Source: CALAED01 sp035765195 (lineage in GTDB: Bacteria > Actinomycetota > Actinomycetes > Streptosporangiales > Streptosporangiaceae). Taken from it: 64,000 nt of DNA. Below the pieces are notes generated by a model. That model was not told the DNA's origin. It was given only the letters and a program-made list of their open reading frames with translations, and did no database searches. This document shows, piece by piece, positions 8,102-16,722 of the stretch (position 1 is the first letter of the stretch; each line of letters begins with the position of its first letter). Location: contig DASTYC010000004.1 in assembly GCA_035765195.1 (NCBI GenBank), forward strand, positions 1-64,000. The letters are read 5' to 3'. The position numbers were made by a program, and so were the translations under genes.

Positions 8102-9152
8102 CGGCCAGCAGGTCGTCGTTCTCCTCCGGCGACCCGATCGAGATGCGGGCGCCCTCGCCGGCGAACGGCCGTACGCTCACGCCCGCGGCGCCGCACGCGT
8201 CGGCGAAGTCCATGGTCTCCTCGCCCAGCCGCAGCCAGACGAAGTTCGCCTCGGTCGGCGGCACCGCCCAGCCCTGGGCGAGCAGCGCGCCCCGCACGCG
8301 GTCGCGCTCTTTGACCGTGCGCTCGACGCGGTCGAACAGCTCGTCCTCCGCGCGCAGCGAGGCGATCGCCGCCGCCTGGGCGACGGCGTTCACGCTGAAG
8401 GGCAGGTAGGTCTTGCGCACCGCCTCGGCCACCACCGGATGCGCCACCATGAACCCGGTGCGCAGCCCGGCCAGGCCGTAGGCCTTGGAGAACGTGCGCA
8501 GGACCGCGACGTTGGGGCGGTCGCCGAGCAGCGTGAGCCCATCGGGGACGGCGTCGTCGCGGATGTACTCGCGGTAGGCCTCGTCGAGCACGACGAGGCA
8601 GTCGGCCGGCACCCGGTCGAGGAACCTCTCCAGCTCCGGTCCGCGCACGACCGTGCCCGTGGGGTTGTTGGGGTTGCAGACGAAGATCAGCCGCGTGTGC
8701 TCGGTGATCGCGTCGGCCATCGCGGTCAGGTCGTGGCGCTCGTCGGCGAGCGGCACCCGCACCGACGTGACGCCGGCCAGATCGGCCAGCAGGGGGTAGG
8801 CCTCGAACGAACGCCACGCGTAGATGACCTCGGCGCCCGGTTCGCCGATCGCCTCGAGCAGCATCTGGGTGACCCCGACCGAGCCGCAGCCGACCGCGAT
8901 GTGCTCGGGCGACACCCCGTGCCTGGCCGCGATCGCATCGACCAGCGCCGAGCAGGCGTTGTCGGGGTAGCGGTTGACCCGCCGTGCGGCCTCGGCGATC
9001 GCCGCGACCACGGACGGCAGCGGCTCGAACGGCGACTCGTTCGACGACAGCTTGCACGACCTGCCTTCGGGCGAGACCACGGACTTGCCCGGCCGATAGG
9101 CGACGAACCGGTCGAGCACCGAGCGGAAGCGTGGGGTGGTTGCTTCGGACAC
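8073..9152 (-). CDS. hisC: Histidinol-phosphate aminotransferase
   Basis: This is a 359-residue PLP-dependent class I/II aminotransferase. The family converts imidazole-acetol phosphate and glutamate to histidinol phosphate; some actinobacterial paralogues act on aromatic amino acids. Visible motifs: substrate/PLP loop GCGSVGVTQMLLEA, CNPNNPTGT, VVLDEAYREY, and the Schiff-base Lys in RTFSKAYGLAGLRTGF. The C-terminal Arg is in GEGARISIGSPEEN. The GTG start follows GGAGGACGACA. The gene stands alone, not in a his operon, so it may be a second aminotransferase of aromatic type (phenylalanine aminotransferase, 'pat') rather than the main HisC. Its end overlaps the convergent EamA gene by 29 bases. 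Confidence 0.85.
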   Translation of the reverse strand: MSEATTPRFRSVLDRFVAYRPGKSVVSPEGRSCKLSSNESPFEPLPSVVAAIAEAARRVNRYPDNACSALVDAIAARHGVSPEHIAVGCGSVGVTQMLLEAIGEPGAEVIYAWRSFEAYPLLADLAGVTSVRVPLADERHDLTAMADAITEHTRLIFVCNPNNPTGTVVRGPELERFLDRVPADCLVVLDEAYREYIRDDAVPDGLTLLGDRPNVAVLRTFSKAYGLAGLRTGFMVAHPVVAEAVRKTYLPFSVNAVAQAAAIASLRAEDELFDRVERTVKERDRVRGALLAQGWAVPPTEANFVWLRLGEETMDFADACGAAGVSVRPFAGEGARISIGSPEENDDLLAVTAAYRSRN

Positions 9153-9185
9153 TGTCGTCCTCCCGGCCTGAAACCTACTGATCTA

Positions 9186-9307
9186 CTGGTCTTCCTGGTC
9201 TTCCTGGTCTTTCCCAACCTTACGAGCAACCCGGCCGAAACGGTGCCCCGCGACAACGGGCCCGCGGGCCGGCGCGACAAGGGGTTGTGGGCCGGCGCGA
9301 CAAGGGG
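9186..9307. repeat. Two short tandem repeats between hisC and the NrtR-like gene
   Basis: Three 9-bp copies of CTGGTCTTC (the last ends in TTT) occupy 9186-9212. Two identical 19-bp copies of GGGCCGGCGCGACAAGGGG lie at 9266-9284 and 9289-9307. They sit upstream of hisC and downstream of the NrtR-like gene, both on the minus strand. No coding frame uses them convincingly. Confidence 0.7.
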
Positions 9308-9308
9308 C

Positions 9309-9983
9309 CTATGGGCGGGGGCGGAGCATCGGCGGGTGCAGGGTCTCGGCGTCGCCGGGGCGGTAGAGCCGGGCCGGCCGGCCCCCGTCGCGCGTGGTCG
9401 TCCGGTCGGTCGGCACCAGGAAGCGGTCGGCGCCGGTGACCTTGCGGTGGAAGTTGCGCGGGTCGAGCGGCGTGCCCCAGACGATCTCATACACCCGCCG
9501 CAGCTCGGCGACGGTGAACTCGGGCGGGCAGAACGCGGCCGCGAGGGGGCTGTATTCGAGCTTGGCGCGGGCGCGCTCGATGCCGTCGAGCAGGATGCGG
9601 CGATGGTCGAAGGCCGCGCGGTCGGCTCCGGTGAGGTCCTCCACGGCCTGCCAGAGCACCTGCGCGCGGCTGGAGGCGGGCAGGTCGGGCGCCAGACCGA
9701 GATAGGCGACGCTCACCGCCCGCAGGCGGGGGTCGCGGTCGGGGTAACCGTACGTCGCGAGTTGCTCGAGATGGATCCGCACGTCCGCGAGCCCCGCCCG
9801 TTCGGCCATCAACCGGGCCGCGGCGACCGGAAGGTCCTCGTCGAGCTGGATGAACCCGCCGGGCAGCGACCAGCAGCCCTCGTACGGTGGCCGGTCGCGC
9901 CGCCACACCAGCGCGCAGAGCCGCTGCTCGCGGACGGTGAGCACGACGAGGTCGACGGTGACGGCGAGCCGCGGCACGGGCAT
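9309..9983 (-). CDS. NrtR-like Nudix-domain transcriptional regulator
   Basis: This 224-residue protein has an N-terminal Nudix fold and a C-terminal winged helix. NrtR-type proteins bind ADP-ribose or related nucleotides and control NAD or sugar metabolism genes. The Nudix box region runs from LPGGFIQLDE to AERAGL. It keeps the glycine and first Glu, but the RExxEE core reads RLMAER, so hydrolysis is probably lost, as is usual for regulators. The C-terminal part (FTVAELRRVYEIVWG.PLDPRNFHRKV) is the characteristic NrtR helix-turn-helix. The start at ATG 9983 (MPVPRLAVTVDLV) fits the family; a longer frame to 10088 is Arg/Gly-rich and unlikely. The regulated gene is not obvious nearby. Confidence 0.8.
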   Translation of the reverse strand: MPVPRLAVTVDLVVLTVREQRLCALVWRRDRPPYEGCWSLPGGFIQLDEDLPVAAARLMAERAGLADVRIHLEQLATYGYPDRDPRLRAVSVAYLGLAPDLPASSRAQVLWQAVEDLTGADRAAFDHRRILLDGIERARAKLEYSPLAAAFCPPEFTVAELRRVYEIVWGTPLDPRNFHRKVTGADRFLVPTDRTTTRDGGRPARLYRPGDAETLHPPMLRPRP

Positions 9984-10090
9984 ACCTCGAACGTTAGTGG
10001 GCCGCGCCGCGCCGTACGGCCAGCAACGCCCAGGCCGGCGCCCGAACACGCGCGGACCGCGAGGACGCCGCGCGAGCCCGCCCCCCACCT

Positions 10091-10153
10091 CGCCGATCTT
10101 GATGTGAGGGTTCCGTCGCGTGTGGCGACAGACCGCTCACATCAAGATCGGCG
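10091..10153. terminator. 63-bp stem-loop with perfect 18-bp arms, downstream of the flotillin gene
   Basis: Left arm 10091-10108 and right arm 10136-10153 are exact reverse complements over 18 bp (CGCCGATCTTGATGTGAG and its complement). Inside the loop a second 5-bp stem (GTCGC 10115-10119, GCGAC 10125-10129) extends the structure. It ends 7 bases after the flotillin stop on the minus strand and before the NrtR-like gene. A transcription terminator is the simplest reading. The arm length and the absence of a T-run also allow a dispersed intergenic palindrome. Confidence 0.6.
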
Positions 10154-10160
10154 GTTGTGC

Positions 10161-11546
10161 TTAGGAGCCGGTGCCGGTCGCGGCCGGCGGGTCGGTCTTG
10201 GCATCTACCACGGCCTCGACCACCTCCACGGCCTGTGCCGTGGGGGCCGCGCCGTTGCCTTTCGCGGCCGGCGGCCGGTCGTTCATGCTGGACAGCAGCG
10301 TCCGGGCCAGGCCGAGCCCGGTGCCGCCGAGCGTGAGCGCCTTGGCCAGCATGTCCTCAAGGCCGTCGGCGCCGTTGAGCACGACCATGTTGTCGACGTT
10401 GCCGAAGACCTTGGCCCCGGCGTCGACGATCTCCGGCCACTTCTCGGCGAGCTGCTGTGCGATGACCGCCTCTTGGTTCTCGGCGAGCGCGCTGGCCCTG
10501 GCCTTGATCGCCTCCCCCTCGGCCAGACCCTTCATGCGGGTCGCGTCGGCCTCGGCCTCACCGATCACCCTGGTGGCCTCGGCCTGCTGTTCGGCCTTGA
10601 GCCTGATCTCGGCGGCGGCGGCCTCGGCGTGCGCGATGCGCTCCTGCCGCTCGGCCTGGGCGAGGGTGACCTGCTCGTAGGCGCGCGCGTCGGCGGGCTT
10701 GCGGATCTCGGACTCCAGGCGTCGCTGGGTCTTGTCGGCCTCGAGCTCGGCGTTCTTGGTCTCCTTGAGGATGACCTGCTGGCGGGCCTGCGCGGCCGCC
10801 TGGTCGACCAGTCCCTGGTATTCGGCCTTCTTGATCTGGGTGTCCCGGATCTGTGCGGCGTTCTCCCGTTCCGCCGCCTGCTCGGCCTGGGTGGCCTCCT
10901 GGTTGCGCCCCGCCTCCGCGATGCGCGCGGCCGAGGCGACGGCGGCCGCGTGCGGCCGCCCCAGGTTCTGGATGTAACCGCTGTCGTCCTCGATCTCTTG
11001 GATCTGCAGCGAGTCGACGACGAGGCCCAGCTTGCCCATCTCGGTCGCCGATGAGGTCCGGACCTCGTTGGTGAGGCCCTCGCGGTTGTGGATCAGGTCT
11101 TCGACGGTCAGGTGGCCGATGATCGAGCGCAGGTGACCGGCGAACAGCTGGTGGGTCTTGTCGTCCATCAGCTTCTGCTGGTCGAGGAAGCGGCGAGCGG
11201 CGTTCGCGATCGAGGTGAAGTCGTCGCCCACCTTGTAGATAACCACGCCACGAACGTGCACCTTGATGCCCTGCCTGGTGACGCAGTTGACGTCGAGGTC
11301 GGAGGCCCGGGTGTCGAGGGACAGCCGGCGACAGGTCTGGAACCCCGGCAGGACCGACACGCCCTTGCCGGTGACGATCTTGAATCCGAGGCTCTCCGCG
11401 GTGTCGCGGTTGTGGGCCTTGGCCCCCAACCCGGAGATGATCAGTGCCTCGTTGGGCTCGGCGACCCGCCAGATCATTTTGAAGACGATCATGAGCACAA
11501 TCGCCGCGGCGACCACGATGATCGCCAATGCGGCAATACCCGGCAT
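10161..11546 (-). CDS. Flotillin (SPFH-domain membrane scaffold protein)
   Basis: This is a 461-residue flotillin/YqiK-type protein. An N-terminal membrane helix (ALAIIVVAAAIVLMIVFKMIW, residues 5-25) precedes the SPFH/band-7 domain (about 30-220). A long Glu/Ala-rich coiled coil (about 225-375) contains the typical repeats of EA-rich flotillin sequence. The C-terminus includes AEKWPEIVDAGAKVFGNVDNMVVLNG. Flotillins organise membrane microdomains and affect membrane fluidity and protein complex assembly. The start ATG follows AAGGAGG. The small NfeD-type OB-fold gene immediately upstream on the same strand is the usual flotillin partner, so the two probably form an operon. Confidence 0.9.
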   Translation of the reverse strand: MPGIAALAIIVVAAAIVLMIVFKMIWRVAEPNEALIISGLGAKAHNRDTAESLGFKIVTGKGVSVLPGFQTCRRLSLDTRASDLDVNCVTRQGIKVHVRGVVIYKVGDDFTSIANAARRFLDQQKLMDDKTHQLFAGHLRSIIGHLTVEDLIHNREGLTNEVRTSSATEMGKLGLVVDSLQIQEIEDDSGYIQNLGRPHAAAVASAARIAEAGRNQEATQAEQAAERENAAQIRDTQIKKAEYQGLVDQAAAQARQQVILKETKNAELEADKTQRRLESEIRKPADARAYEQVTLAQAERQERIAHAEAAAAEIRLKAEQQAEATRVIGEAEADATRMKGLAEGEAIKARASALAENQEAVIAQQLAEKWPEIVDAGAKVFGNVDNMVVLNGADGLEDMLAKALTLGGTGLGLARTLLSSMNDRPPAAKGNGAAPTAQAVEVVEAVVDAKTDPPAATGTGS

Positions 11547-11579
11547 CGCCCCTCCTTGCCTGTTATGTACTTGTTGGCG

Positions 11580-11780
11580 TCATATAGACGTTGAGGCGAC
11601 GTAAACGGTTCGCGGCGGGTGATAGTCGATCACCACGACGATGGCGCCGACCGGAATCTCGTCCTTCGGGTCGGCCGGATGCGCGTAGAAGGCCTCGGCC
11701 CCGCCCCGGATCGAGATCATGACCTCGCCGACCAGGCCCGGGCCGATCTTGCCGGTCACCCGGCCCTGCCTGCCGATCAC
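11580..11780 (-). CDS. Small NfeD-like OB-fold protein
   Basis: This is a 66-residue protein starting at GTG 11780, behind a GGGGGGAC ribosome site. VIGRQGRVTGKIGPGLVGEV and IPVGAIVVVIDYHPPRTVYV resemble the beta-barrel C-terminal domain of NfeD proteins, which commonly pair with flotillin/stomatin genes. It lacks the membrane helices of full NfeD. It ends 33 bases before the flotillin start. A longer frame to 11843 would add an Arg/Gly-rich stretch that seems untranslated. The role is probably support of the flotillin scaffold, by inference from family context. Confidence 0.6.
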   Translation of the reverse strand: MIGRQGRVTGKIGPGLVGEVMISIRGGAEAFYAHPADPKDEIPVGAIVVVIDYHPPRTVYVASTSI

Positions 11781-12001
11781 AGCGTCCCCCCGTCGGCGCA
11801 CAGTGCTTCCGGCTCGGCGCTCGCCGCGCGGCGCGCCTCCCACTCGCTCATGATCGTCGTTGTCTCCCGCTCAGCCCTCGACGCGCCCTCGGCGAAGGCC
11901 CCCTTCGCCGCCTTGGACGCGGAACGCGCCCGCGGCACCCTCATTGTCCCCCGCTCCCTCAGCGCAACGTACCGCCGCGGCGAGACTGTGGCGACAAGCG
12001 G

Positions 12002-12763
12002 TCATGACAGCCTCCGCCCCGCCCACTCGTGCGCCCGGCGGGCGATCTGCTCGGCCTCGACGCGGGTGGCGTTCGGCCCGTACAGCGTGACGGTGGCGAG
12101 GAATCCGGGCGAGCGCACCACGACGTACCAGGTCTTGACCCGCGACGATCCCGTGGCGGTGCCGACGCCGACGGTGCGCGAGCCCTCGCCGAGCCGGCCG
12201 CGCGTCGCCTCGACCACCTGATGAGTCGACACCCGGCCGCCGACCGTGGAGTGGAACGAACGGCAGCCCGTGGGGACGCGCAGCCGCACCAGGTGCTCGG
12301 CGACATCGTCGGGCACGGCCAGCAGCGCTTCGGTGGCGTACTGGCCGAAGCCCTTCTCGAAGGTGGCGATCGCGGCCGGTGCGTTCTGCACGTCGGGGGA
12401 CGCGTCGAACGTACGGGTGGCTGCGGCGCACTGCGGCTTGTCGAGCTTGACCTGCCGCTGCAGCTGGGCGAGGTTCTGGATGGCGCGGAGCGCGCCGTAC
12501 TCCCCCGACTCCGGCTCGGCCGTCTGCCGGTAGCCGGTGAGGTCGGTGAGCAGCGCCTGTTCCAGCTGGTCGGAGGTGTAACCGGTGCCCGCGGGCACCC
12601 GGCCGCCCGGCGGTCCGTCGGGCCGGGCCGACGATGAGCCGCTCGCGCACCCCGTCAGCGCCATCGTCACGGCGGTGACGGTCGCCACGGCCGCCAGGGC
12701 CGCCAGGGCCGGCGCCGCGCCGCGCGCCGTCACGGCCGTCCTGCCTGCCATGCCGCGAACCAT
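12002..12763 (-). CDS. Predicted lipoprotein of unknown function
   Basis: This 253-residue protein has a type II signal peptide. A basic N-terminus and a hydrophobic Ala/Val segment end in the lipobox LTGC (about residue 37), so the mature protein should be lipid-anchored outside the membrane. The mature part is helical (TSDQLEQALLTDLTGYRQTAE, with ALRAIQNLAQLQRQVKLDKP following) and then becomes a beta-rich domain (VKTWYVVVRSPGFLATVTLYG) that ends in helical IARRAHEWAGRRLS. This looks like a sensor or PknH-like extracellular domain, but I cannot assign a family. The start at ATG 12763 is chosen; ATG 12751 is possible. Confidence 0.7.
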   Translation of the reverse strand: MVRGMAGRTAVTARGAAPALAALAAVATVTAVTMALTGCASGSSSARPDGPPGGRVPAGTGYTSDQLEQALLTDLTGYRQTAEPESGEYGALRAIQNLAQLQRQVKLDKPQCAAATRTFDASPDVQNAPAAIATFEKGFGQYATEALLAVPDDVAEHLVRLRVPTGCRSFHSTVGGRVSTHQVVEATRGRLGEGSRTVGVGTATGSSRVKTWYVVVRSPGFLATVTLYGPNATRVEAEQIARRAHEWAGRRLS

Positions 12764-12860
12764 ATCGCCTGCGACGCCCCACTCGCCCTGCCGTGACCAG
12801 CCGAGCGGCAATCGTTCCCATTCCGCCGCGGCGAACTTGGGCGATATATGTGGTCAGCGC

Positions 12861-13529
12861 TTAGATGGCGTCGGCACGCTCGTTGTAGACGCCGGCGTAC
12901 TCCTGACCGGACAGCTCACAGATCGCCGAGACGACGTCGTCGGTGACGGCGCGGCGGGCGCGGGCGGACGGCAGGTCTCGGTATTGGGCGAAGTCCAGCG
13001 GCTTGCCGATGCGTACGGTCGCCCGCGGCCGGATGCGGGGCAGCCGGGCGCCGATCGGCTGCATGCGGTCGGTGCCGATGATGCCGAGCGGCAGCACCTG
13101 CGCACCCGACGCCAGCACCAGCCAGCCGATGCCGGTGCGCCCGCGATAAAGACGGCCGTCCGTGGATCGGGTGCCCTCGGGATAGATGCCGAAGGCGCCG
13201 CCGCGCCGCAGCACCTCGAGGGCCTGCTCGAGCGCCCCCATGGCCCCGCGCTGGGCGCCGCGCTGGACCGGCACGTGACCGAGCGAGGTCAAGAACCAGC
13301 GCACGAAACGGCCCTTGACACCGGAACCCTCGAAGTACTGCGCCTTGGCGATGAAGGTGACGTGACGAGGCAGCACCAGCGGGATGATGAAGCTGTCGAT
13401 GAACGACAGATGGTTGCTGGCCACGATGAGCGGACCATCGCCGGGGACGTTGTCGCGTCCCTCGATCCGAGGACGCAGCAGCAGCCGCAACAACGGTGCG
13501 ACCACCCTGTCGAGAAAAGTACTGAGCAC
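12861..13529 (-). CDS. plsC: 1-acyl-sn-glycerol-3-phosphate acyltransferase family protein
   Basis: This 222-residue PlsC-type acyltransferase transfers acyl chains to lysophosphatidic acid or related acceptors at the membrane. The catalytic NHxxxxD motif reads NHLSFID (residues 39-45), and the acceptor-binding motif reads YPEGTRS (about 115-121). The helix around LLRLLLRPRIEG and the hydrophobic IIPLVLPRHVTF segment fit membrane association. The GTG start follows a GAGGGAGGGCGG ribosome site. The length is normal for the family. It stands alone, divergent from the small membrane protein at 13701. Confidence 0.88.
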   Translation of the reverse strand: MLSTFLDRVVAPLLRLLLRPRIEGRDNVPGDGPLIVASNHLSFIDSFIIPLVLPRHVTFIAKAQYFEGSGVKGRFVRWFLTSLGHVPVQRGAQRGAMGALEQALEVLRRGGAFGIYPEGTRSTDGRLYRGRTGIGWLVLASGAQVLPLGIIGTDRMQPIGARLPRIRPRATVRIGKPLDFAQYRDLPSARARRAVTDDVVSAICELSGQEYAGVYNERADAI

Positions 13530-13700
13530 TCCGCCCTCCCTCGGAATATGGACTTCACTTTACGGGCGACCCACCAGTAAGTCCGCTAGCGAGAACGCGC
13601 TCGTCGCGACGGCACGTTGGGTGCCGGACACGCGGCGGAGGGTGGTGACGGGGTCCGGGAGGGGGTGCGCCCGCACCCATGATCGTGGGAGGGTGGAGCG

Positions 13701-14084
13701 GTGAAGTTCTTGATCAAAGTGGTCGTCACGGCGATCGCGCTGTGGGTGGCCACCCTGCTCGTCAGCGGCATCGTGGTGACCACCGACACCACGGCGAAGC
13801 GGGTCGGCACCCTGCTGGCCGTGGCCGCCATCGTCGGGGTCATCAACGCGTTCCTGAAACCGGTCATCAAGACGCTCGGGTGCGCGTTCTACATCATCAC
13901 CCTCGGCCTGTTCGCGCTCGTGGTGAACGCGCTGCTGCTCATGCTGGCCGCGTGGGTCGCGGGCAAGGCCGATCTGCCCTTCGACGTCGACGGCTTCTGG
14001 TCGGCGTTCTGGGGCGCGATCATCATCGGTGTGGTCAGCTGGCTGCTCGACCTCGTCATCCCGGAACCCGGGAACGACGACTAG
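13701..14084 (+). CDS. Small four-helix membrane protein (phage holin 4-type family)
   Basis: This 127-residue protein has four hydrophobic helices (residues about 3-27, 35-58, 62-88, 100-118), including VINAFLKPVIKTLGCAFYIITLG. That arrangement is characteristic of the widespread 'phage holin family 4 / YvlD' small membrane proteins. Despite the family name, chromosomal members are not known lysis proteins and nothing phage-like surrounds it. The GTG start follows GGAGCG. It precedes the metallo-hydrolase gene by about 30 bases, so the two may be co-transcribed. Confidence 0.75.
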   Translation: MKFLIKVVVTAIALWVATLLVSGIVVTTDTTAKRVGTLLAVAAIVGVINAFLKPVIKTLGCAFYIITLGLFALVVNALLLMLAAWVAGKADLPFDVDGFWSAFWGAIIIGVVSWLLDLVIPEPGNDD

Positions 14085-14116
14085 CCCTGCCAAAGGACCT
14101 ATCCGGGGACCCATCG

Positions 14117-14932
14117 TTGGAGCACGCGGTAAGGGTGACGGTGGCGGGTTCCGGCGACGCGTTCGGCACCGGCGGCCGGCTCCAGACCTGCCTGCACCTG
14201 CGGCCGCTGCCGTCGCCACCGGATGCGGGCGCGGCGGGCGCGGCGGACGCGCGTGCGGGGGCGGGGGCAGGGGCGGACGCGGTGCTGGTCGACTGCGGCG
14301 CGACGGCGCTCACCGGGCTCAAACGCCTCGGGCTGGAGCCCGGCGAGGTGACCGTGGTGGCCGTCTCCCACCTGCACGGCGATCACTTCGGCGGCCTGCC
14401 CTTTCTCATCCTCGACGGGCAGTTCCGGCGCCGGGTGCGGCCGCTGCACCTGATCGGGCCGCCCGGGCTCGCCGACCGGCTCACGCGGGCGATGGAGACC
14501 TTCTTCCCCGGGTCGGCGGACGTCCGCAGGCGCTTCGAGGTGCACGTCCACGAGCTGAGCGTGGGCGGCGACCCGGTCGACGTGGCCGGTGTATCGGTAC
14601 GCGGGTTCCCCGTCGACCACCAGGCCGGGGCGCCCGCGCTCGGGCTGCGGGTGACGGTCGCCGGCCGTACCGTCGCCTACAGCGGCGACACCTCCTGGAC
14701 CGATGTCCTCCTCGACGTGGCCGACGGCGCCGACCTGTTCGTCTGCGAGGCTTATACGTTCGACCGCGCGGTCCGGTATCACCTGCACGTCCCCGACCTG
14801 CTCGCCGCGCTCGACCGGATCCGCTGCCCCCGGATCCTGCTCACCCACGCGGGCCCCCAGGTGCTCGCCCGCCGCGGCGACCTCGGCCCCGGCATGCCGC
14901 TCGCCGACGACGGCACGGTCGTCGACCTGTGA
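14117..14932 (+). CDS. MBL-fold metallo-hydrolase
   Basis: This protein of about 271 residues belongs to the metallo-beta-lactamase superfamily, in the RNase Z/cyclic-nucleotide phosphodiesterase-like branch. The metal motif HLHGDH appears in VVAVSHLHGDHFGGLPFL (around residue 85). Further ligands are likely in VDHQAGAP, YSGDTSWTD and LLTHAG. TTG 14117, after GGGGAC, gives MEHAVRVTVAGSG; GTG 14135 is an alternative start. The open frame runs back to 13679 over the preceding membrane-protein gene, but that part is a shadow. The substrate cannot be told. Confidence 0.75.
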   Translation: MEHAVRVTVAGSGDAFGTGGRLQTCLHLRPLPSPPDAGAAGAADARAGAGAGADAVLVDCGATALTGLKRLGLEPGEVTVVAVSHLHGDHFGGLPFLILDGQFRRRVRPLHLIGPPGLADRLTRAMETFFPGSADVRRRFEVHVHELSVGGDPVDVAGVSVRGFPVDHQAGAPALGLRVTVAGRTVAYSGDTSWTDVLLDVADGADLFVCEAYTFDRAVRYHLHVPDLLAALDRIRCPRILLTHAGPQVLARRGDLGPGMPLADDGTVVDL

Positions 14933-14996
14933 TCGGTCCGTCGGATAATCGGTCGTACGGGTACGGATCGGTCGGAGCCGGATGGAGGGCGGCCGG

Positions 14997-15845
<849 letters not shown>

Positions 15846-15882
15846 TGCGTGCGCTCGCGCGGTGCGGCCACGACCCGCCGGG

Positions 15883-16722
15883 TCACGCGGGCCGCGGCAC
15901 GCCCGGGCGGCAGGACCGGCAGGGCCGGTAGCCGGCCCGCTCGGCCTCGGTGAGGGTGCGAAAGCCATGCCGGTGGCCAGGCGTGATCCGCCGCGCGTTG
16001 TGACATGTCGGGAAGCACACGACGCCGGTCGTGTCGCTGCCGATGTAGAAGACGTGCCGTCCGGCGAGCGAGCGGATCTCGTCGAGGTCGACGTTCTCGG
16101 CGCGCAGCAGCCGCTCCTTGGCGGACGATCCGAACACGTACTCGCCGACCGCGCCGTCGGAACGCGTGACGCGGTGGCACGGGATGAGCACCGGCACCGG
16201 GTTGTGCGCCAGCGCCGAGCCGACCGCCCGCACCGCCTTGGGCCGTCCGATCTGCTCCGCGATCCAGGCGTACGGCCGGATCTGACCCTTGGGGATGGTC
16301 CGGGCCGCCCGCAGCACGTCGGTCTGGAAGGCGGTCAGGCCGCGCAGGTCGAACTTCAGGTCGTTCGTCTTGCCCGAGCGCAGCGCCGGCACCAGCCCGG
16401 CCGGCGGCCGGTCGGCGGGCAGCAGCGGCCGGGCGAACCGGCGCCGGAAGTCGTCGGCGAAGCCGGTGGGGGCACTGGGGTCGGCGAAGCCGGTGGGGGC
16501 ACCGGAGTCGGCGGAGTCGGCGGAGTCGGCGTCGTCCAGCCGTACGTACGCGATGCCCTGATCGGTGAAGGCGACGGACAGGTCGCCGATGGGGCCGGGC
16601 ACCCGCACCCAGCGGGCGACAACCCGGTCCAGCAGGCCGGCGGGCGGCGCGGCCGTCAGGCCCGCGAGCTCGGTGAGCAGGGGATCGTGGTTGGAGTTCG
16701 TCGAGTTCGTCGTCATCATCAT
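15883..16722 (-). CDS. O6-methylguanine-DNA alkyltransferase fused to a C-terminal Ada zinc domain
   Basis: This is a 279-residue DNA repair protein. Residues about 130-205 are the alkyltransferase domain, with active-site Cys in VLIPCHRVTRSDGAVGEY, which takes the alkyl group from O6-alkylguanine irreversibly. Residues about 220-275 match the Ada metal-binding domain (FYIGSDTTGVVCFPTCHNAR and RPCRSCRPG), which has the four Cys that repair methyl-phosphotriesters and act as a methylation switch. In E. coli Ada the zinc domain is N-terminal, so this order is inverted, and no AraC-type HTH is visible. A short duplicated segment (SAPTGFAD repeats, 16470-16535) lies in the N-terminal half. The ATG 16722 start, after GGAGGT, overlaps the sigma-factor stop by 4 bases (ATGA), so translation is coupled. 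Confidence 0.85.
   Translation of the reverse strand: MMMTTNSTNSNHDPLLTELAGLTAAPPAGLLDRVVARWVRVPGPIGDLSVAFTDQGIAYVRLDDADSADSADSGAPTGFADPSAPTGFADDFRRRFARPLLPADRPPAGLVPALRSGKTNDLKFDLRGLTAFQTDVLRAARTIPKGQIRPYAWIAEQIGRPKAVRAVGSALAHNPVPVLIPCHRVTRSDGAVGEYVFGSSAKERLLRAENVDLDEIRSLAGRHVFYIGSDTTGVVCFPTCHNARRITPGHRHGFRTLTEAERAGYRPCRSCRPGVPRPA

Noticed and set aside
13679..14116. Long N-terminal extension of the metallo-hydrolase frame
   Set aside because: It overlaps the small membrane-protein gene in another frame, and the fold starts at about 14117.
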